This document shows positions 1-6,359 of a stretch of 24,577 nucleotides of DNA, piece by piece. The position numbers and the translations under genes are program-made. The DNA lies in assembly GCA_045630765.1 (NCBI GenBank), contig JAZQTM010000095.1:1-24577 (forward strand), in the 5' to 3' direction. The first letter of the stretch is position 1. Every line of letters starts with the position of its first letter. The notes below the pieces were generated by a model, which was not told the DNA's origin, did no database searches, and saw only the letters and a program-made list of their open reading frames with translations. The DNA is from RGIG3009 sp045630765 (GTDB taxonomy: Bacteria > Bacillota > Clostridia > Oscillospirales > Acutalibacteraceae).

Positions 1-999
1 CAAAGCATCACGCACTTTGTTGAGGCTGTTGAGTTTCACCCACACGCAATCGATAAGTTCTTGCGCTTGTTCGCGAGTGATCTTGCCGCTTTCGATATCC
101 TTAATGTAGTAAGGATACATATATTGGTCGAAACGGCCGGGGGAGATGGAGTGACCGCTGGATTCGATCTGGATGAGCATTTGCACGAACCAGAACGACT
201 GGCACGCTTCGTAGAACGAGGTGGCGCCGTGAGCGGGCACGCGAGAGCAGTTTTCAGCAATCTTCAAGAGTTCTGCTTTGCGCGTATCGTCTGCACATTC
301 GGCGGCTTGCTTACGCGCCAGTTCCGCATAACGGTTGGCGTACAGCTCCACCGCGTCACACGTGATGAGCACGGCATTGAGGAAATGATGGCGTTTAGCG
401 TAATCCGCATCGGTAACGCACAACTTTTTAAGTGCCGCGCGCGCCTCTTCGGCAATACCGCGGTAACCGATCTTCAACACCTTGCCATAGTCGACTGTTA
501 CGTGACCGACACCGTTATAGAAGTAGTTACCGGGTGTGAAAATATTATGTTCGATTGCCGTGATGGTTTCCGGCACCATATACGAGGTAGCCAACTCACT
601 GGTGGTGCGCCCTTTCCAATAGGGAAACACCTTACGTAGCGCGTTTTTGGTTTCTTCCGAAATCAAAAACGGGTCAGCGGAACGCGTGGCAAGCGTATCG
701 AACTCCGCTTCCAGCCATTCGTAAGAATACTCCGGGAACAGCTGCGCACCGCGCGGATTCTTGGAGCTGGAACCGACGATCAGTTCGAGCGGGCGAATGG
801 TGATCGGAATATGCGCCAAAATATGTGCAAACGCTTTTGCACGGCGCAGAATGATCGGTTCGCCCTCCGTTTGCTGATACGATTCGGTCAGCAATACTGC
901 ACGGTACGGCTCGATCTCGGGCATTTTTTCAAACAAATGCTCAACGAGCTTTGCAATACGCGGGCTTTTTTGAATGTCTTGCGTATAAAAAGTGGACAT
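1..999 (-). CDS. Glycyl radical enzyme (pyruvate formate-lyase-like), N-terminal part, cut by left edge
   Basis: The minus strand is open for 333 codons from ATG at 999 to the window edge, so the catalytic Cys and C-terminal Gly-radical regions lie outside. The translation matches the N-terminal domain of the PFL-like family that includes diol dehydratases, HypD and choline lyase. Supporting segments are ITIRPLELIVGSSSKNPRGA near residues 86-105, NGVGHVTVDYGKVL, and the conserved SPGRFDQYMYPYY. Such enzymes are cytoplasmic, oxygen-sensitive radical catalysts of anaerobic fermentation. The start is supported by GGGAGGG about 7 bases upstream and a strong promoter at 1032-1060. No activase for it is visible here; one may lie beyond the edge, or the activase at 6360-7187 may serve it. 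The family call is firm, but the substrate cannot be assigned from the N-terminus alone. Confidence 0.88.
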   Translation of the reverse strand, partial: MSTFYTQDIQKSPRIAKLVEHLFEKMPEIEPYRAVLLTESYQQTEGEPIILRRAKAFAHILAHIPITIRPLELIVGSSSKNPRGAQLFPEYSYEWLEAEFDTLATRSADPFLISEETKNALRKVFPYWKGRTTSELATSYMVPETITAIEHNIFTPGNYFYNGVGHVTVDYGKVLKIGYRGIAEEARAALKKLCVTDADYAKRHHFLNAVLITCDAVELYANRYAELARKQAAECADDTRKAELLKIAENCSRVPAHGATSFYEACQSFWFVQMLIQIESSGHSISPGRFDQYMYPYYIKDIESGKITREQAQELIDCVWVKLNSLNKVRDAL

Positions 1000-1031
1000 A
1001 ATGATACCCTCCCACATTTCATTCTGTACCC

Positions 1032-1060
1032 ATTCTACACGAATCCCACATAAAAGTCAA
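1032..1060 (-). promoter_or_regulatory. Sigma-A promoter of the left-edge glycyl radical enzyme
   Basis: On the minus strand TTGACT (1055-1060) and TAGAAT (1032-1037) are separated by exactly 17 bases, 33 bases upstream of the ATG at 999. The AT-rich stretch at 1061-1228 upstream holds no gene. It carries several ATGTGG-type words, including an inverted pair at 1138-1145 and 1191-1198. Confidence 0.75.
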
Positions 1061-1228
1061 TAGGAAAACCAACAAAAACAAAATAAATTATTACAAAATC
1101 AAAGAAAATTTCAAAAATTCAACACACAAAACCAAAAATGTGGAAAGAAAAATACAAAAAACAGAAAAAACCAACATACATTCCACATTTACGTGGCTCA
1201 CGGTGGAAAAAGAACAGCGGCAGGAAAA

Positions 1229-1272
1229 TAAAAAAACGCCCTGCGAACTAAAATAGTTCGCAGGGCGTTTTA
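1229..1272 (-). terminator. Rho-independent terminator of rpsT
   Basis: A perfect 15-bp stem (1236-1250 with 1254-1268) encloses a 3-base AAA loop. On the minus strand it is followed by a run of seven T (1229-1235). It sits just downstream of the rpsT stop codon. Confidence 0.93.
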
Positions 1273-1286
1273 ACTTCGTTGAACGA

Positions 1287-1541
1287 TTAACCGTTAACTT
1301 TTTTGGCGAGGGCGGACTTTCTCCGTGCAGCCGTGTTCTTGTGCAGGAGTCCCTTCGCAGCGGCCTGATCGATCTTCTTGATAGCGGTTTTAACAAGGAG
1401 TTCCTTGTCCTCGGCGCTGTTCTCAATCGCAGCATTAGCCTTCTTGATGTCCGTTTTCAGTTCGGAACGAGTGGCCTTGTTCTGAGCGGTTTTGGCAGCA
1501 ATTACCTTGACGCGCTTCTTAGCGGATTTAATGTTGGGCAT
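1287..1541 (-). CDS. rpsT: 30S ribosomal protein S20
   Basis: This 84-residue, very Lys/Ala-rich protein begins MPNIKSAKKRVKV and contains the RSELKTDIKKA and GLLHKNTAARRKSALAK segments typical of bacterial S20. S20 binds 16S rRNA in the small subunit. The start at ATG 1541 is preferred over an in-frame GTG at 1547 because AGGAGG lies 7 bases upstream of the ATG and would overlap the GTG. It is a single-gene unit with its own promoter (1589-1617) and terminator (1229-1272), divergent from gpr. The rpsT/gpr/spoIIP neighbourhood is a known Firmicute arrangement. Length and composition are ordinary. Confidence 0.97.
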   Translation of the reverse strand: MPNIKSAKKRVKVIAAKTAQNKATRSELKTDIKKANAAIENSAEDKELLVKTAIKKIDQAAAKGLLHKNTAARRKSALAKKVNG

Positions 1542-1588
1542 TGTCACACCTCCTCAAAAAAAGAATTACTCTAAATCACGCAGGGTTT

Positions 1589-1617
1589 ATCATAACACGA
1601 ACTTTACGGAAAATCAA
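1589..1617 (-). promoter_or_regulatory. Sigma-A promoter of rpsT
   Basis: On the minus strand TTGATT (1612-1617) and TATGAT (1589-1594) have a 17-base spacer and lie about 50 bases upstream of the rpsT start. Confidence 0.75.
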
Positions 1618-1628
1618 TACTTTTTTTC

Positions 1629-1658
1629 AGAATATTGCGTTTTTTTCTTTTAATACTA
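1629..1658 (+). promoter_or_regulatory. Candidate sigma-G-type sporulation promoter of gpr
   Basis: AGAATA (1629-1634) and AATACTA (1652-1658) are 17 bases apart and lie just upstream of the gpr RBS. They resemble the forespore sigma-G pattern (roughly TGAATA and CATACTA). No good sigma-A pair is seen in this position. That gpr is a forespore gene in Bacillus is established; the promoter call here is inferred from the match. Confidence 0.42.
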
Positions 1659-1679
1659 TATAAATAGGAGATGAGCGAT

Positions 1680-2519
1680 ATGCAATTTCGAACCGATTTG
1701 GCAATGGAGGCGGTTGCCGATGCGGCGGTGCAGACACAGCAAAAAGGCGGGATAGAGTGGACTACTCTGGATTTAACGGTGGAGGAAGCGACACGTATCG
1801 GTAAAACGGCGGGACGGTATATCACGGCAACGGTATCGCCGCTGACCGACGATGAACGGGATCTTGAGAAAAAAGCCGTCCTCCTTGGTGAGGCGTTGCG
1901 TCAACTGCTTCCTACAAGCGGATGTGTATTGGTGGTGGGACTCGGCAACGAAGCCATTACACCCGATGCTCTCGGACCGCGCACCGCGTCGATGGTGCTG
2001 GCAACGCGTCATATCCAAGGAGAATTCGCTCGCAGCGTAGGACTGGATGATCTGCGACCGACTGTCGTACTAAAACCCGATGTGCTGGGGAATACAGGGG
2101 TAGAGAGCAGCGAAATGGTGCGCGGTGTTTGCCGAGTGGTAAACCCCGCCGCCGTGATTGCAGTGGATGCACTCGCGGCACGCAGTGTGGATCGGTTGGG
2201 CTGCACGGTACAACTATCCGATACGGGTATTTCACCGGGATCGGGAGTGGGGAACAACCGCAAGGCACTTACCCGCGAAACGTTGAAACTTCCGGTGATC
2301 GGCATAGGGGTGCCGACGGTGGTGGATGCGGGCACGCTTGCCAAAGATCTTACGGGAGCAGAGCAAGCGGCGGTATCGCCGCGCGGTGCCGAGATGATGG
2401 TGACACCGCGAGAGATCGATCTGATGATCGCGCGTGCGGCACGGTTATTGGCGATGACGATACACGCTGCGCTCCAGCCAACCTATTCACCGTTAGAACT
2501 TTTAAGCATAGCCTTGTAA
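1680..2519 (+). CDS. gpr: Germination protease (GPR endopeptidase)
   Basis: GPR degrades small acid-soluble spore proteins when spores germinate and is made as an inactive zymogen in the forespore. The 279-residue protein starts MQFRTDLAMEA, the RTDLAxE autoprocessing region. It carries the family signatures GIEWTTLDL, VVGLGNEAITPDALGP, KPDVLGNTG and SPGSGVGNNR. The start at 1680 is chosen because AGGAG (1666-1670) is 9 bases upstream; the in-frame ATG at 1671 abuts the RBS. This leaves only a few residues before RTDLA, fewer than the roughly 15-residue propeptide of Bacillus GPR. The protein is also shorter than Bacillus GPR. It lies 22 bases upstream of spoIIP, suggesting one transcript. 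Confidence 0.95.
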   Translation: MQFRTDLAMEAVADAAVQTQQKGGIEWTTLDLTVEEATRIGKTAGRYITATVSPLTDDERDLEKKAVLLGEALRQLLPTSGCVLVVGLGNEAITPDALGPRTASMVLATRHIQGEFARSVGLDDLRPTVVLKPDVLGNTGVESSEMVRGVCRVVNPAAVIAVDALAARSVDRLGCTVQLSDTGISPGSGVGNNRKALTRETLKLPVIGIGVPTVVDAGTLAKDLTGAEQAAVSPRGAEMMVTPREIDLMIARAARLLAMTIHAALQPTYSPLELLSIAL

Positions 2520-2541
2520 AGTTTCTCATAGGGTAGTATGG

Positions 2542-3624
2542 GTGAGTAGAATGAAACGACGGATCGTACCCGCGATCGTAACGGTTGCGGTGTGTGGACT
2601 TTTAGGGCTGGCGGTGACAGCAATCCCTGTGGATGCGTTTGCGCGGGTAATGGAGCAGGCGGCGCTGTTGTCGGTGGGATTACAACAACCGCAGGAAAGT
2701 GCGGATATTATCAGCGATTGGGTGACGCGACCGTCTGCCGCGGCGCCGGGTGGCGCGATCAGTGAGCAGCGTGTGATATTAGGTGAGGTGACCGTACAAG
2801 CGGTGACCGCACCATCCGCCAACGCACCCGAAAAACAAGCGGGCGCGGGCGTGGTGTTAACACAGCAAATGTCTGTCGGTACAACCTTTGTAGAGGGGGT
2901 TGCCATCAAAAACAACAGCAAAACCACTGCCGATATTGCCGCAGCATTGGCGCATACACCGAACGTTGACTTTGATATCAGCCGTGACGAGATCCAAGTG
3001 CTGATTACTCATACGCACACCACGGAATGTTATCTAGATTACGATGCAGGGTTTTTCAATCCGGATACCCAAAGCCGTACCGATGAGGCAACCAAAAATA
3101 TGGTGGCGGTGGGTGAACGTGTGGCGCAAGAGCTTCGAAAAGCGGGAATCGGTGTGATACACGATACCGAAATACACGATCAACCCTACAGCAGTGCGTA
3201 TGCACATTCGCAAAAAGCGGTGAAGCGGTATCTCGAGCAATATCCCTCAATCAGTGTGGTATTGGATATTCACCGCGACGCCATTTACCAATCTGACGGT
3301 ACGCGCGTGAAACCGACTGCAGTGATAAACGGGAAAAAGGCTGCCCAAATGATGATTATCGTGGGTATGATGAACACCAAATCCGTTCCCAATCCGCACA
3401 CGGCGGAAAATTTTTCGTTCGGCGCGCATCTCCAGCAAACGTTACACGCGCGATACGGCGGTATTATGCGACCGATGGTATTGGCAAACGCTCGGTACAA
3501 TCAACAACTTTGTAATGGTATGATCTTGGTGGAAGTGGGCAGTGACGTCAACACCTTGGCGGAAGCGCTCTATTCCGCTGAATTGCTGGGAAAAGGCTTG
3601 GTAGAAACGTTAAAGGAGTTATAA
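2542..3624 (+). CDS. spoIIP: Stage II sporulation protein P (peptidoglycan amidase/endopeptidase)
   Basis: SpoIIP is the amidase/endopeptidase of the DMP complex (with SpoIID and SpoIIM) that thins septal peptidoglycan to drive engulfment. An N-terminal signal anchor (RRIVPAIVTVAVCGLLGLAV) and a low-complexity Ala/Pro linker precede the catalytic domain, which begins near residue 150. Metal-binding and catalytic motifs are visible: VLITHTHTTECY, VVLDIHRDA, and near the C-terminus GMILVEVGSDVNTLAEA, with the conserved Glu of VEVG. The start is ambiguous. GTG at 2542 has AGGG 8 bases upstream, while ATG at 2551 has GGTGAG 4 bases upstream; both leave the anchor intact. The next gene starts 7 bases downstream. 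Confidence 0.94.
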   Translation: MSRMKRRIVPAIVTVAVCGLLGLAVTAIPVDAFARVMEQAALLSVGLQQPQESADIISDWVTRPSAAAPGGAISEQRVILGEVTVQAVTAPSANAPEKQAGAGVVLTQQMSVGTTFVEGVAIKNNSKTTADIAAALAHTPNVDFDISRDEIQVLITHTHTTECYLDYDAGFFNPDTQSRTDEATKNMVAVGERVAQELRKAGIGVIHDTEIHDQPYSSAYAHSQKAVKRYLEQYPSISVVLDIHRDAIYQSDGTRVKPTAVINGKKAAQMMIIVGMMNTKSVPNPHTAENFSFGAHLQQTLHARYGGIMRPMVLANARYNQQLCNGMILVEVGSDVNTLAEALYSAELLGKGLVETLKEL

Positions 3625-3630
3625 GAGAGA

Positions 3631-3897
3631 ATGCCGAAAAAAAGAACGTGGACAGCTGTGATATCTGCTTTTTTTCTGACCTTATGTGTTGCGGTATTTG
3701 CGGGTGGGATGCTACTGGCAAGTTTTCGCAACGGGCGCATCTTGTTTGGCGAAACGTATGAGCCGGTAACGTTACAGCAAGAGCTGCCGCTCGGGGATGT
3801 GAAGGATAACACGTTTGTGTGGTTGCCCGCGCGGCTGCGCACACTATTGCGGATCCCTATGTGGGAAGTGCAGTTTGCAGAATGGTTATTAACATAA
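3631..3897 (+). CDS. Small single-pass membrane protein downstream of spoIIP
   Basis: This 88-residue protein has basic residues (MPKKR), one hydrophobic segment (about residues 8-30, AVISAFFLTLCVAVFAGGML) and a short extracytoplasmic tail with no motif I recognise. Its ATG lies 7 bases after the spoIIP stop, with AGAGAGA just before it and GGAG inside the end of spoIIP, so it is probably co-transcribed. In Bacillus subtilis a small single-TM protein, YqxA, occupies the same place after spoIIP. Positional equivalence is an inference, not a recognised homology. The stop codon lies inside the downstream terminator stem. Confidence 0.72.
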   Translation: MPKKRTWTAVISAFFLTLCVAVFAGGMLLASFRNGRILFGETYEPVTLQQELPLGDVKDNTFVWLPARLRTLLRIPMWEVQFAEWLLT

Positions 3898-3934
3898 AAA
3901 GCGCACACAATATTGTGTGCTCTTTTTATGTTAA
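3889..3934. terminator. Bidirectional terminator between convergent genes
   Basis: A long, nearly perfect inverted repeat pairs 3889-3901 with 3922-3934, has one mismatch, then the palindrome GCACACAATATTGTGTGC (3903-3920). A/T runs flank both sides, so it can end transcription from both strands. The stop codons of both convergent genes (3895-3897 plus, 3931-3933 minus) are built into the stem. Confidence 0.9.
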
Positions 3935-5511
3935 TTTAATTTGACATCGTATGTCAGGCGCCCCTTTGCAGGGTATTGTCCCGCCAGCACATTCAGTGCG
4001 GCCTCAACGCCTTCGGTGGAGATAGAACCGATGAGCAAGCGTGGAATATGGGGGAGATCTTCCATTAAGTACGGATTTCCGAAATGTAACACGGTGCTGA
4101 TTCTGTTTGACACCTGCATCGCTTTTATCGTAGAGATGATGCGGGGGGCGAAGCGTTCCTCACCGACGTATGCTTGGCTCATACAGAAGGTGATAAAGAC
4201 CACTTCGCGTTCCACATCTTTGTGCAGGAAATTACTGATCTCGATGGGGGCGGGGAATTCACTCAGCATAGAAACGCTTGAATTGGGAAAGAGTTGAAGC
4301 AAGCGTTCTTTGATATTAAACGGGTTATACCATTTCCCTTTAAAGGTATCCACCTCAACTTCTTTTGGTGTTCCCGCTTCGGTGAGAATGGCAAAATGAT
4401 ACGCACCGTTTCTATCTAAACCTGTGGACAAGCCCTCGTCGGTTCGTGCATATACGGAATCGGTATTGATGCGCGCAAAATCCGCAAATTCTTTTTCGGT
4501 CGGTTCGATTTCGGCGGGAAGTGACAAGACCTTGTGTTGCATTGCCAGCACGCGTTTGACAACAGTATCCAACATTTCGTCGCTGATAATGCCCTCATTA
4601 TAGCAATCGCGTATACGTTGCATAACTAACCTGTTATCCGGAATGAACGGCAGGGCCATAGCGCCCGCGTTACCGATAGCGTATCCGATACCGTGCGTAT
4701 GTCCGAATTTTGCCACAATGCCCATCATTTCCAGTGCATCGGTGATGGCCAATCCCTCAAATCCTTGCTCCCGCAAAATCTGAATACCATACTTCGACAA
4801 GCTCATCGGGTACTCGGGGTCGATGTTATCGTAATTGGAGTGCGACAACATTACGCCGTCCAAAAGGCCCTTCTTGTCCAATTCCATATACGGATACAAG
4901 CTGTAATCGAGTAAATCTTCTTTTGTTGCTTTGGAAGACGTCGGCGCCATATGAGAATCAATGTACGAAGGCGCATCCTTCGCTTTTCCGGGGTAATGCT
5001 TACCGATCGTCAAGCAACCGCCGTCGTGTATACCTCTTGCCTCGGCAGCAGCAAGTTCGGCCACACGGTATTTGTCAGCGCCGAGAGAGCGCATCGTTCC
5101 CCCGCAAACACTGTTGCCTGACCTCATATCCAAAACGGGATTGCAGATGACGTTATAGCCGCGTTTGGCCGCAGCGGCAGCAACCACTTTGCCGAAAGCA
5201 TAGGCACAGTCTTCGCTATCGGTACAGCCGATGGGATTGTGCCTGCCGATGGTATATTCACCAAATCCGGATTCGGCATCGGTGAATATTAAAAGCGGAT
5301 AATCGGCAGCATCTTTAAGACGTTTGAGCGTGGCATCGTTTTGACCTTCACGCGGTACGACCCAAAGCCCGCCAAGCGCGTGATCGCGGATTTGTTGCTC
5401 CAGATAATCCACCTGCTCGGGTTTTGCACTCCAAATGTATAAAATCGTGGACATACCAAATTTTTGTTCCAAAGACAGATCTTCAAACTTCAGTTCTTTG
5501 ATGGGTTTCAT
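3931..5511 (-). CDS. GH3-like (NagZ-type) glycosidase paralogue A
   Basis: This 526-residue cytoplasmic protein has no signal peptide. The GH3 N-terminal TIM-barrel covers about residues 10-340. It shows FTDAESG (77-82), RSLG (141-144), KHYPG (171-175), DSH (185-187, the NagZ-type Asp-His acid/base) and ITDALEMMG with nucleophile Asp258. A GH3 C-terminal-like alpha/beta domain (about 365-526) ends with FGNPYLMEDLPHIP and PAKGRLTYDVKL. NagZ-type GH3 enzymes release beta-linked GlcNAc, some by phosphorolysis. The GGRVxR arginines of canonical NagZ are absent, so the substrate is uncertain. Start: AGAAGGG 9 bases upstream and its own promoter. It is the only family member outside the downstream array and shares a 266-bp near-identical tract with paralogue E. 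Confidence 0.85.
   Translation of the reverse strand: MKPIKELKFEDLSLEQKFGMSTILYIWSAKPEQVDYLEQQIRDHALGGLWVVPREGQNDATLKRLKDAADYPLLIFTDAESGFGEYTIGRHNPIGCTDSEDCAYAFGKVVAAAAAKRGYNVICNPVLDMRSGNSVCGGTMRSLGADKYRVAELAAAEARGIHDGGCLTIGKHYPGKAKDAPSYIDSHMAPTSSKATKEDLLDYSLYPYMELDKKGLLDGVMLSHSNYDNIDPEYPMSLSKYGIQILREQGFEGLAITDALEMMGIVAKFGHTHGIGYAIGNAGAMALPFIPDNRLVMQRIRDCYNEGIISDEMLDTVVKRVLAMQHKVLSLPAEIEPTEKEFADFARINTDSVYARTDEGLSTGLDRNGAYHFAILTEAGTPKEVEVDTFKGKWYNPFNIKERLLQLFPNSSVSMLSEFPAPIEISNFLHKDVEREVVFITFCMSQAYVGEERFAPRIISTIKAMQVSNRISTVLHFGNPYLMEDLPHIPRLLIGSISTEGVEAALNVLAGQYPAKGRLTYDVKLN
4763..5028. repeat. Gene-conversion tract, copy in paralogue A
   Basis: These 266 bp, read on the minus strand, match 18466-18731 on the plus strand with only 5 mismatches and no gap. 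Sequence on both sides drops at once to ordinary paralogue divergence. The tract encodes the KHYPG...DSH catalytic loop up to FEGLA. Confidence 0.85.
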
Positions 5512-5549
5512 ATGTTTTGTCCCTTCTCATTATATAAGATGTTGCATCA

Positions 5550-5578
5550 ATTATAGCATGGGGTGCAGTGTATTACAA
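5550..5578 (-). promoter_or_regulatory. Promoter of GH3-like paralogue A
   Basis: On the minus strand TTGTAA (5573-5578), a 17-base spacer and TATAAT (5550-5555) precede the gene. The ATGCTATAA extended -10 context matches the promoters of paralogues D and E. The CAAGG palindrome of those promoters is absent. Confidence 0.72.
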
Positions 5579-5631
5579 TGCGAAAGTTGGTAACAGATTC
5601 TCCGTATCGTTACCTTTTGGTGTGTAAGGAT

Positions 5632-5660
5632 AAAATAAAGAGCAGATTTCCCTGCTCTTT
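5632..5660 (-). terminator. Terminator of the NlpC/P60-like lipoprotein gene
   Basis: A 9-bp stem (5637-5645 with 5652-5660, AAAGAGCAG/CTGCTCTTT) lies 5 bases after the gene's stop. It is followed on the minus strand by a T-rich tract. Confidence 0.8.
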
Positions 5661-5665
5661 ACGAA

Positions 5666-6292
5666 TTATTGGAATCGCCGCGCCGACATAAAGCGCTGTG
5701 ACCAATAGGTGCTGTTGAGTTCAAGCTGTTTGGTACCGGAATCGGGATTGGCGCAGGCGACAAATTGATTGTTGCCGATATAGATCCCGACAAATCCCGC
5801 TTCGCCTCCCAGATCGTTGCAGAAGACCAAAATGTCACCGGGTTGGATTTCTTCGGGGTTGACGTCTAAACCGTAATCGATGATCTGCGTTGCCTTGCGG
5901 GGAACGGTATAGCCGTTTTGTTTGTAGCAATAGACAACGAAACTGGGATTGTCAAACGCGTTCGGAGCAGTGCCGGTGCTTGAAAAGGGCGTGCCGATCA
6001 GTGAGATGGCGAGCCTTGCGATCGCATCACCGGTTTCGCTGTTCCCCTCTTCGGTGCCGATGGACGGCAACGTGGTGGTACCGGTTTGTGACGTGCCGGA
6101 CGAACCGCTTTGCGCCGTGTCCGATGTGTCGGTATCTGCGGTGGTGGTTGTAGTGGTCGTTGTGGTTGTGATAGTCGGTTGGTTGACGTTATCTTTTGTG
6201 ATAACAGTGGCTTGCGGTGCCTTATTGGAGCAAGCACTGAAAGTTAACATCAGTACGATAGCGGTAAAACCCGCAAAAAGACGAATTTTCAT
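5666..6292 (-). CDS. NlpC/P60-like lipoprotein lacking catalytic residues
   Basis: This 208-residue protein has a lipoprotein signal (residues 1-20, TFSAC with Cys21; Phe at -3 is slightly unusual). A Thr/Ser-rich wall-spanning linker (about 40-75, ten consecutive Thr at 42-51) leads to an NlpC/P60 fold (about 88-208). Fold landmarks remain: IGTPF, PNAFD, IQPGDILVF, VGIYIGNNQFV, TYW. Active NlpC/P60 hydrolases cut peptidoglycan peptides using Cys (FDCSG), His (HVGIY) and a third polar residue (FIHA). Here these positions read FDNPS (Asn115), FVGIY (Phe167) and FVAC (Ala179). The frame is intact, so this is a diverged domain, not a frameshift. It more likely binds wall or scaffolds than cuts. 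GAGGTG lies 8 bases upstream of the start. Confidence 0.85.
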   Translation of the reverse strand: MKIRLFAGFTAIVLMLTFSACSNKAPQATVITKDNVNQPTITTTTTTTTTTADTDTSDTAQSGSSGTSQTGTTTLPSIGTEEGNSETGDAIARLAISLIGTPFSSTGTAPNAFDNPSFVVYCYKQNGYTVPRKATQIIDYGLDVNPEEIQPGDILVFCNDLGGEAGFVGIYIGNNQFVACANPDSGTKQLELNSTYWSQRFMSARRFQ

Positions 6293-6315
6293 AATCGTAT
6301 CACCTCTTATTCTTC

Positions 6316-6344
6316 AGTTTACTGGAAAGCACTTAAAAAAGCAA
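6316..6344 (-). promoter_or_regulatory. Promoter of the NlpC/P60-like lipoprotein gene
   Basis: In the 67-base gap after the activase gene, the minus strand holds TTGCTT (6339-6344), 17 bases, then TAAACT (6316-6321). The lipoprotein gene can therefore be transcribed separately from the glycyl radical operon. No clear terminator follows the activase gene, so readthrough is also possible. Confidence 0.55.
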
Positions 6345-6359
6345 GAGGGAGTTTGTGCT

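Noticed and set aside
61..639. Plus-strand ORF of 192 codons at the left end
   Set aside because: It lies antisense to the open glycyl radical enzyme frame, has no recognisable domain and no RBS; the minus-strand frame matches a known family throughout.
3570..3908. Minus-strand ORFs over the spoIIP and small membrane protein genes
   Set aside because: They overlap the sporulation operon and its terminator, with low-complexity translations and no start signal.
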